NCBI RefSeq assembly: GCF_001894805.1
Contig: NZ_BCWX01000002.1
Span: forward strand, 868,001-932,000
Direction: 5' to 3'
DNA: 64,000 bases
Source: Rhodococcus globerulus NBRC 14531
GTDB taxonomy: Bacteria > Actinomycetota > Actinomycetes > Mycobacteriales > Mycobacteriaceae
The first letter of the stretch is position 1; every line of letters starts with the position of its first letter. Below the pieces are notes generated by a model. The model saw only the letters and a program-made list of their open reading frames with translations, ran no database searches and was not told the DNA's origin. The translations under genes were made by a program, and so were the position numbers. Positions 56,012 to 64,000 of the stretch are shown piece by piece.

Positions 56012-57289
56012 CTAGCTGCCGTTCGGGGGCGTGCTACCGGGCCCACCTGTACCTGGTGCGCCGCCAGTGCCGGGTGCGCCCGCGCCACCGCCCATACCCG
56101 TAGCTTCCTGCTGGACAACACTTCCGGCGTAGTCGTTACTCGGGTCTCGGTAGATGGTGTGGACGTGGCCCCAACCTGAGGTATTCACGCCTTCGACGTC
56201 CGCGCCGGCAGATCCCTGCTGCGCGGCAAACTCGACGTAGACATCCGGTCCGGAGATCTGGAAGTAGATGCCATCGCCCTGCGTCATGTCGTACTCGGTT
56301 GCACCGGACCAGTTCACGTACGTTTCGTCGAGGCTCGCCTCGATCTTCGCGAGCGCGTCCGCAGTGGTCTCCTCGTCTGCAATGCCAACCCAGTTCGCGA
56401 TCACGCCGAGCAGCAACTGCTTCTGCTCGTCCGTCAGGTCTGAACCGGAAAGCCCTGTGCCAGTCGGGTAGTCACAAGTACTGCCCGGCGCGCACACCAT
56501 ATTCGCTACGGTCTCGCCCTGATGCAACTGAGCCCTCTGCTCATCGGACAAGCTGTCGTAGAAGACAAACGCGCTCGTGTAGATACCATCGAACGGCTGA
56601 ACCTCGTTGCCGTCGGCATCGGTGTAGACGGCGGGCTGTATGCCCAGGTGAGTCGGTGCGAACGTGATGGAGTCGGCGGAGCCGTCGAGCGTTGCGTTGA
56701 TGCCGAGGTGGTGTCCGCCGAACTGAACTGCCCACGCATCCGTGTTCGACGGATCGCCGAAGAATGCGATGTAGTACTGACCGAGAGAATCTTCCGTCGA
56801 CGTACTGTTCTCGTGCAGATATTCGTCGCCGCCCATGATGCCGGTGACGGTGTCGTAACCTGCCTCGCTCAGCAGTGCTTCGAGTACCTTCATGGCGGCC
56901 GCTCGTTGCTCATCGGTCAGTTCGGAGATATTGAGTCCCGCTCGATCGACGAACGTCACCGGAAAGTTCGACCACGACGTCGTTTTGGTTTCGTCGTCGT
57001 AGGCGTAGAGAACCGCCTCGCGCTGCTCGGCTGACAATGTCTGCAGAAATGCTTCGGTCGCTGCTGCGGTGTCGGTGATCGTTTCGGCTGTGGTCGTCGA
57101 GTCAGTCGAGTTCGCAGACGCGACAGTGGACGACACCGTCGACGTGGACGCCGACGTTGCCGAGTTGGTACCGGCTGTCTCGGCGGTGCACCCGCCCAGA
57201 AGCAGCCCGCCGGCCAGCAGGACGGACACGAAGGCAATGCGGCGGCGACCAGGACTGGCTGAGGAAGTACTCGGAGAGCGTCGGATCAT
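56012..57289 (-). CDS. DUF3500 lipoprotein
   Basis: This roughly 425-residue protein starts at ATG 57289 or the adjacent 57292. The signal peptide ends in L-L-L-G-G-C-T (lipobox). A Ser/Thr linker precedes the DUF3500 domain (about residues 75-400), which has the repeated L-S-x-E-Q-R pattern, G-G-H-H-L-G-I-N and G-W-G-H-V-H-T-I-Y-R-D-P. The C-terminus is Gly/Pro-rich. DUF3500 proteins are secreted and unexplained. A degraded copy of its C-terminus lies at 15.3 kb. Confidence 0.88.
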   Translation of the reverse strand: MIRRSPSTSSASPGRRRIAFVSVLLAGGLLLGGCTAETAGTNSATSASTSTVSSTVASANSTDSTTTAETITDTAAATEAFLQTLSAEQREAVLYAYDDETKTTSWSNFPVTFVDRAGLNISELTDEQRAAAMKVLEALLSEAGYDTVTGIMGGDEYLHENSTSTEDSLGQYYIAFFGDPSNTDAWAVQFGGHHLGINATLDGSADSITFAPTHLGIQPAVYTDADGNEVQPFDGIYTSAFVFYDSLSDEQRAQLHQGETVANMVCAPGSTCDYPTGTGLSGSDLTDEQKQLLLGVIANWVGIADEETTADALAKIEASLDETYVNWSGATEYDMTQGDGIYFQISGPDVYVEFAAQQGSAGADVEGVNTSGWGHVHTIYRDPSNDYAGSVVQQEATGMGGGAGAPGTGGAPGTGGPGSTPPNGS

Positions 57290-57363
57290 CATGGAGCCAA
57301 AAGTATTTGCGATACCTGCATGTTCGCTGTGACTGCTCTGGACGGTCGCCGTGAGAAATCTGG

Positions 57364-58422
57364 GTGCATGCTGTCGGGGAAGTATGTGGAGTCGAAATCA
57401 GGACATACACGGCATCATCGCTCATCATTGAGGATGTGACCGGCGATCATCGCGCGAGATCGACAGCCAACCGCACGCTCGAGGTAATTCCTCCCGGTGC
57501 GGGAGCAGCCGCGATGTCTTCGGGAATAGTGTCGGTGGCCTTGCACCTGGTGGGATTCGAGGTCTTTTCGCTGGCATGGCTGGGGATCGGCACAGCAATC
57601 TGGCTTGTTCTGGCTGTCGTGTTCGTATCGCGGTTGGTTGACAATCGCGCTCGGTGGATCGACGAGGCCGACACTCCGCCGGCTCTCACGGGAGTGGCCG
57701 CGACAACCGTGTTGGGTACTCGGGTTGTACTGCTCGACTGGGACTCGGTCGGTTATGTCGCGCTCGCGATTGCGCTGGTGGCGTGGATCGTGCTCATACC
57801 GGCGGTAATTCGACACTGGACCTCGCCAACCGTCGGCGTGCACTTTCTGCTGTGCGTCGCAACGCAGGGTTTGGCCGTACTCGGTGCGACGCTTGCTGCC
57901 ACGACTACGGCGCACTGGATTGCGCTTCCGTCGGCGGCTGCGTTTGTGCTCGGCCTGGGGTTCTACGTGTTGGTGCTCGTACGGTTCTCGTTCAATCAGC
58001 TCCGAGTCGGGGCCGGTGATCACTGGGTGTTCGGCGGCGCCCTGGCAATCTCGACGCTCGCGGCCGGAAAACTCACAGCGGCAGCGCCCGTCGTGGGCTG
58101 GTCGGAAACGCTACACCTGTCGTTTCAACGATTGAGCATCGTGCTCATGATTCTCGTGCTCGGCTGTTACGGCGTGCTGTTTATATGCGAATTGATCTGG
58201 CCTCGACTGGAATACGACGTCAGACGTTGGTCGACGGCTTTCCCGATGGGGATGACGTCGGCGGCGTCGTTAACCGTTGCGGGGACGGCGTCGACCCCGT
58301 GGTTGAAGATAGTTGGCGAAATTCTGCTGTGGCCGGCAGTAGTCCTGTGCGTAGTTCTGCTGATCGCATCTGTGTGGCGATTGTGGACTGTGAGTTCACC
58401 AACCCCGACGGTGGGGGCGTGA
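57364..58422 (+). CDS. TDT (tellurite resistance/C4-dicarboxylate)-family transporter
   Basis: The protein has 352 residues from GTG 57364, or about 328 from GTG 57436, which is nearer to family length; neither has a strong ribosome site. About ten membrane helices include the start of the family, I-P-P-G-A-G-A-A-A-M-S-S-G-I-V-S. Related SLAC1/TehA channels conduct anions including nitrate. It converges with narI and overlaps it by 27 bp. Confidence 0.75.
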   Translation: MHAVGEVCGVEIRTYTASSLIIEDVTGDHRARSTANRTLEVIPPGAGAAAMSSGIVSVALHLVGFEVFSLAWLGIGTAIWLVLAVVFVSRLVDNRARWIDEADTPPALTGVAATTVLGTRVVLLDWDSVGYVALAIALVAWIVLIPAVIRHWTSPTVGVHFLLCVATQGLAVLGATLAATTTAHWIALPSAAAFVLGLGFYVLVLVRFSFNQLRVGAGDHWVFGGALAISTLAAGKLTAAAPVVGWSETLHLSFQRLSIVLMILVLGCYGVLFICELIWPRLEYDVRRWSTAFPMGMTSAASLTVAGTASTPWLKIVGEILLWPAVVLCVVLLIASVWRLWTVSSPTPTVGA

Positions 58423-59127
58423 GCCGACGGGTTCGCCCTTCCGGGCGTCGTCGCGACTGCGGTAGACGATGTACGGCCGAAACAGGTATGCGACCGGCGC
58501 GCTGAATACGTGTACCAGGCGCGTGAACGGCCACAGTGCAAACAACACCATCGCGATCGTGACGTGAATGTGGAAGTCGAGTGACGCCTGTGCCATGAGA
58601 TCACCACGGGGCTGGAAGATCCAGATGGATCGGAACCACGGGGAGACCGTCGTCCGGTAGTTGGATTCTTCGCCGAACGCTCCGGATCCCAGCACTGTCG
58701 TGGCGAGACCAGCGACGATTGCGGCGATCAGTACGACGTACATCAGCTTGTCGTTCCAGGTCGTGGCCATGAACACCGGTCCCCGGGTCCGCCTGCGATA
58801 CACCAGGATCCCGGCGCCGACCAAGGTTGCCAGGCCCGCGATCGAACCGAGAACGAGGGCCTGCAGGTGATAGATGTGGTCGCTTACCCCGATTGCGTCG
58901 GTCCAGGATTGCGGGATCACCAGGCCGATGACATGTCCGATGATGACCACCAGAATGCCGAAATGGAACAGGGGGCTGCCAATTCTCAACAATCGATGCT
59001 CGTACAGTTGCGACGACCGCGTCGTCCAGCCGAATTTGTCGTAGCGATAACGCCACCATGTGCCGCTCATGAAGATTGCCAACACGACGTACGGCACTAT
59101 GTCCCAGTAGATTTCACCGACAGACAT
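58396..59127 (-). CDS. narI: Respiratory nitrate reductase gamma subunit
   Basis: This 243-residue protein is the five-helix cytochrome b subunit that passes quinol electrons to NarGH. It has F-H-F-G-I-L-V-V-I-I-G-H-V near residue 55, and later F-H-I-H-V-T-I-A, with the haem-ligand His residues. It is the last gene of narGHJI, starting one base after the narJ stop. Confidence 0.93.
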   Translation of the reverse strand: MSVGEIYWDIVPYVVLAIFMSGTWWRYRYDKFGWTTRSSQLYEHRLLRIGSPLFHFGILVVIIGHVIGLVIPQSWTDAIGVSDHIYHLQALVLGSIAGLATLVGAGILVYRRRTRGPVFMATTWNDKLMYVVLIAAIVAGLATTVLGSGAFGEESNYRTTVSPWFRSIWIFQPRGDLMAQASLDFHIHVTIAMVLFALWPFTRLVHVFSAPVAYLFRPYIVYRSRDDARKGEPVGSRPHRRGW

Positions 59128-59128
59128 C

Positions 59129-59778
59129 TCACGTCACTCCTTCGCGGCGGGGTGGGACGGTCAGGGTGAAGAGTGGGAGTCCGACAGATTCGGCGGGTGG
59201 CCCCGAGGCGGCGAGCTGCTGGGCGCGACGCATGTCGTTGTCGGAAGCTGGGGGCAGTGTGTTGCACACTGCCCTGAGAACTGGAGCGTACGGCGAGTCC
59301 ACGTCGGTCAGTGACGATCGGATCATGTCCAATGGAACGCGATGCGCCGAAAGCAGCTTCGCGCCGGTATCCGGGTCGACGAGAGCAGCGAATTCGAGGA
59401 CGACAGTCAGGTGGTCTGCCGACTCGCTTTTCGGCGGATCAACTCCGGCCGCGCGATAGGCGTCGGCGATGGCGAGGATTTCACGCCCGCGATTGCGGGT
59501 GTCACCTGCCGTCCAGTACGTGAGGTACAGCGTGCTGCGCCGTTTCAGATCGAATGTCTCGACGTACTGCGCCGCCGCTGTGAATTCCTGGCTGTCGCAA
59601 AGAAAGCGGTGAGTGAGAGTGAGTTGCTCTCGGGGAGCTGACGGGAGATGCCCGAGAATGTCCCCGACAACCGCGAGCCTTTCGCCTTGTCCACTGTCGG
59701 GGTACGCCAACAACAAACCGGCAGCGTGCCACACCAAGCGGTCCTGCCCGGCGCTGCGCCGACGTCGGCCGAAGCTGA

Positions 59779-59782
<4 letters not shown>
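59129..59782 (-). CDS. narJ: Nitrate reductase assembly chaperone
   Basis: The protein has 217 residues. NarJ-type patterns are L-L-L-A-Y-P-D-S near residue 27 and Y-V-E-T-F-D-L-K-R-R-S-T-L-Y-L-T-Y near residue 78. It binds the NarG leader and supports molybdenum cofactor insertion. Its start overlaps the narH stop by four bases. Confidence 0.92.
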
Positions 59783-61436
<1,654 letters not shown>

Positions 61437-61437
<1 letters not shown>

Positions 61438-64000
61438 CAGTACGTCACCTCCTGCGAGCGACGACGCACCACGGTCACTTCGTCGCGTTGGTTTCCGGTG
61501 GGCCCGAGATAGTTGAAGGCAAATGACGTTTGCGCATAGCCGCCGGCAAGGTGGGAAGGTTTGATCAACAGTCTGGTCAACGAATTATGGATGCCGCCAC
61601 GCTTTCCCGTTGTCTCCGTGAGCGGCACGTCGATGGTGCGTTCCTGGGCGTGATAAACGAAGACCACGCCGTCCGGCATTCGATGCGACACGATCGCCCT
61701 GCACACGACGACACCGTTACGGTTGACGGCTTCGACCCAATCGTTGTCCGATACCTCGATTTTGGCGGCGTCGCCGGGGCTCATCCACATCGTCGGCCCG
61801 CCCCTCGAGAGGGAGAGCATGAACAGGTTGTCCTGGTACTCGGAGTGGATCGACCATTTCGAATGAGGCGTCAGATAGCGGACGCTGAGACCGATTCCGC
61901 CGTTGCGATCTCCGAGAGCAGGTTCGCCGAACAGGCTTGCCATGTCGAGTGGTGGGCGGTAGATCGGTAGTTGTTCGCCCAGTTCCTCGATCCAGTCGTG
62001 ATCGAGGTAGAAGTGCATTCGACCGGTGAGCGTGTGGAAGGGTTTGAGCTCCTCGATGTTGACGGTGAACGGCGCGTAGCGTCGGCCACCGGTTTCGCTG
62101 CCTGACCATTCCGGACTGGTGATCACCGGGACAGGTCGAGCCTGTGTGTCCGCGAAGGTGATTCGGCGTTCCTCACTGCCCGACGCCAAATGTGTCAGTG
62201 GTCTTCCGGTTCGTTTCTCCAGTTCGGCGAACCCTTGTACTGCGAGCCTGCCGTTCGAAGTTCCGGACAGCGCGAGGATTGCCTCAGCCATCTTTTCGGC
62301 AGTATCGAGTGCCGGTCTACCTGCGGCAGCACCCGAATCGAAGACCCCGTGTTTGGCGGCGAGTTCTTCCACCTCACGCTTCGGATGTGTCGTGACGCCC
62401 TTGGTGGTGAGGCCGGCCTTCTCGACCAGCGGGCCCAGTGCAGCCCACTGCTCCGCGACGGCGGGATAGTCGCGTTCGACGACGACGAGGGGACCCATCG
62501 TCTTGCCCGGGACGGGTGTCTTTCCTTGCGAGTGCCAATCTTGTTCTCTACCCGAGGCGTAGGCCATAGCGCCGGGTGTGTCGTGTTGCAGTGTTCCCAT
62601 CACGACGTCCCGGCGTTTTCCGAGATGCTTTTCCGCCAGCACGCTGAATGCCTTGGCAACCGCGCCGAAAGCGTCGAAATCCGAGCGGGTTTCCCACGGC
62701 GGGTCGATAGCGGGGGAGAATGCGTGAAGGAACGGATGCATGTCCGTGCTCGACAGGTCGTGTTTCTCGTACCACGTTGCCGCAGGCAGCACCACGTCGG
62801 AAAGCAAAGTTGTGGACGTCATCCGAAAGTCGATCGACATCAACAGATCGAGTTTCCCCTCGGGGATGTCGTCGGTCCACGTTATGTCATTGGGGCGCAG
62901 GTTCTCCGGCGTCGGCTCGGCCTGCAGGTTCGAGTCCGTGCCGAGTAGGTGGCGAAGGAAGTATTCGTTTCCCTTGCTCGACGACCCGAGTAGATTTGCA
63001 CGCCATACGCTCAGCACTCGCGGCCAGTTCTGGGGATTGTCGGGATCGGTGACAGCGAGTTTGAGTGCACCCGACGATAATTGGTTGGCAACGTGCTCAG
63101 CGACATCACATTCGTGTGCATCTGCCTCGTCAGCCAGATCGAGGCTCGATCGATCGAACTGGGGATAGAAAGGTGTCCATCCCATCGACACGGCCGATGT
63201 CATCACGTCCATCGTGTGTCGGCCACTGAAATTACCTCGGCCAACGGGGCTGGAGAGTGCATCAGCTTGGTAACCGTCGTAGCGCCACTGGTCGGTGTGG
63301 ACATACCAGTAGGAAGTTCCGGCCATCTGACGCGGTGGCCGGAGCCAATCCGTCCCCATTGCCACTGTCGCCCAACCTGTGACGGGTCTGCATTTTTCCT
63401 GGCCGACGTAGTGCGCCCACCCGCCGCCGTTGCGTCCCATCGACCCGGTGAGCAGCAGGAGGCTGAGAACTGCTCGATAGGTGGCATCGCCGTGGAACCA
63501 CTGACAAATACCCGCACCCATGATGATCATCGATCGGCCACCCGATTCGACTGCGTTGGTGGCAAATTCACGCGCTATGCGAATCACTTGCGCGGCGCTG
63601 ACGCCGGTTATCGATTCCTGCCACGCGGGGGTGTATGGCTCAGCCGGGTCGTCGAAGCCGGACGGCCACTGCCCCGGCATTCCGTCGCGCTGCACCCCGT
63701 ACTGGGCGAGCATCAGATCGAAGACAGTGCACACCAGTCGATCACCCACACGGCGCACCGGTACACCCCGGACCATGGTTTCGCCGTGACCATCCGGTGT
63801 GTCGAAGCGCGGAAGATGTATTTCTGCAGTTTCACCCCAATCGGTGTCGACGCTCAGAGCAGGAACGATGTCGCCGAGGTCGAGATTCCACTTTCCGACA
63901 CCTTCGTCGCCGAAGCGGAAACCGAGAGAGCCGTTCGGTACAACCATCTCATCGGTGGCGCGGTTGAGCACAACCGGCTTGAATGCAGCATTTTCGCTCG
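61437..64000 (-). CDS. narG: Nitrate reductase alpha subunit, C-terminal part (cut by window edge)
   Basis: The frame is open to the right edge (codons continue through 63999), giving about 854 residues of the roughly 1230 expected. The visible part is the molybdopterin region: W-P-S-G-F-D-D-P-A-E-P-Y, M-G-A-G-I-C-Q-W-F-H, and the E-E-L-K-P-F-H-T-L-T-G-R-M-H-F-Y block of the cofactor-binding C-terminus. The Fe-S motif and leader lie outside. It opens the narGHJI operon for anaerobic nitrate respiration. Confidence 0.95.

Overview
The window is a G+C-rich actinobacterial chromosome segment that most resembles Rhodococcus (R. erythropolis/qingshengii type). Pointers to the mycolic-acid actinobacteria are a secreted resuscitation-promoting factor, an EspC-like type VII secretion pair, a mycothiol-dependent-type DinB enzyme, an IdeR/DtxR iron box, a LexA-type SOS box, and gene order that, from memory, echoes the Mycobacterium tuberculosis Rv2578c-Rv2551c stretch: radical SAM gene, zinc metallopeptidase, aspS, rarA, alaS, ruvX, mltG, aroE, A24 peptidase. 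No rRNA, tRNA, CRISPR array or intact transposon was seen.

Layout. 0-15 kb: an EspC/EspA-like pair cut by the left edge, trehalose-phosphatase otsB, an rpf gene with a structured leader, a CBS-nucleotidyltransferase regulator, a secreted DUF5995-type protein, RidA, a radical SAM gene with a SOS box, an AraC-VOC-UvrA-like trio, two lipoproteins (one an M23 peptidase) and a DinB-fold protein. 15-20 kb: a DUF3500 pseudogene remnant, then an IdeR box ahead of an Mtb12-like protein and a siderophore-binding lipoprotein, a CHAP hydrolase, and a DHA2 exporter with its TetR regulator. 20-32 kb: an ion/energy and envelope-stress block (PhnA-like protein, SulP transporter, unusual P-type ATPase, PPK2, three-helix-bundle protein, two PLDc_N-like membrane proteins, CPBP protease, methyltransferase, DUF1622, DUF2252). 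32-35 kb: a winged-helix regulator with an SRPBCC protein and a mycothiol-type enzyme, then the zinc metallopeptidase.

35-46.6 kb is core housekeeping: aspS, a DUF389 membrane protein, a kinase-like protein, rarA, alaS, ruvX, mltG, aroE. The stretch from 46.6 to 49.3 kb is a scar zone. It holds a frameshifted tyrosine recombinase remnant, a cargo gene that may carry a TY-Chap domain, an inverted pair of 18-bp repeats, the prepilin peptidase and a frameshifted YoeB toxin remnant. The aroC-aroK-aroB genes that usually follow the peptidase are absent up to the right edge. 49-64 kb is accessory: a histidine-rich repeat protein, an SRPBCC-ArsR-SRPBCC operon, a cyanate detoxification cluster (cynS, cynT, cynR) with a nucleoside deaminase, an RlpA-like secreted protein, an intact DUF3500 lipoprotein, a TDT-family transporter and the narGHJI nitrate reductase operon, with narG running off the right edge.

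Functional themes are cell-wall turnover (Rpf, M23, CHAP, MltG, RlpA-like), metal and iron handling, toxic-compound export, inorganic nitrogen use (cyanate, nitrate) and stress energetics (polyphosphate, ion transport). Several stop-linked overlaps (narG-H-J, 771-774, 44503, 45803, 51773) show tight operons. Perfect hairpins mark transcript ends at about 2.95, 9.19, 11.65, 17.65, 28.23, 39.29 and 53.10 kb.
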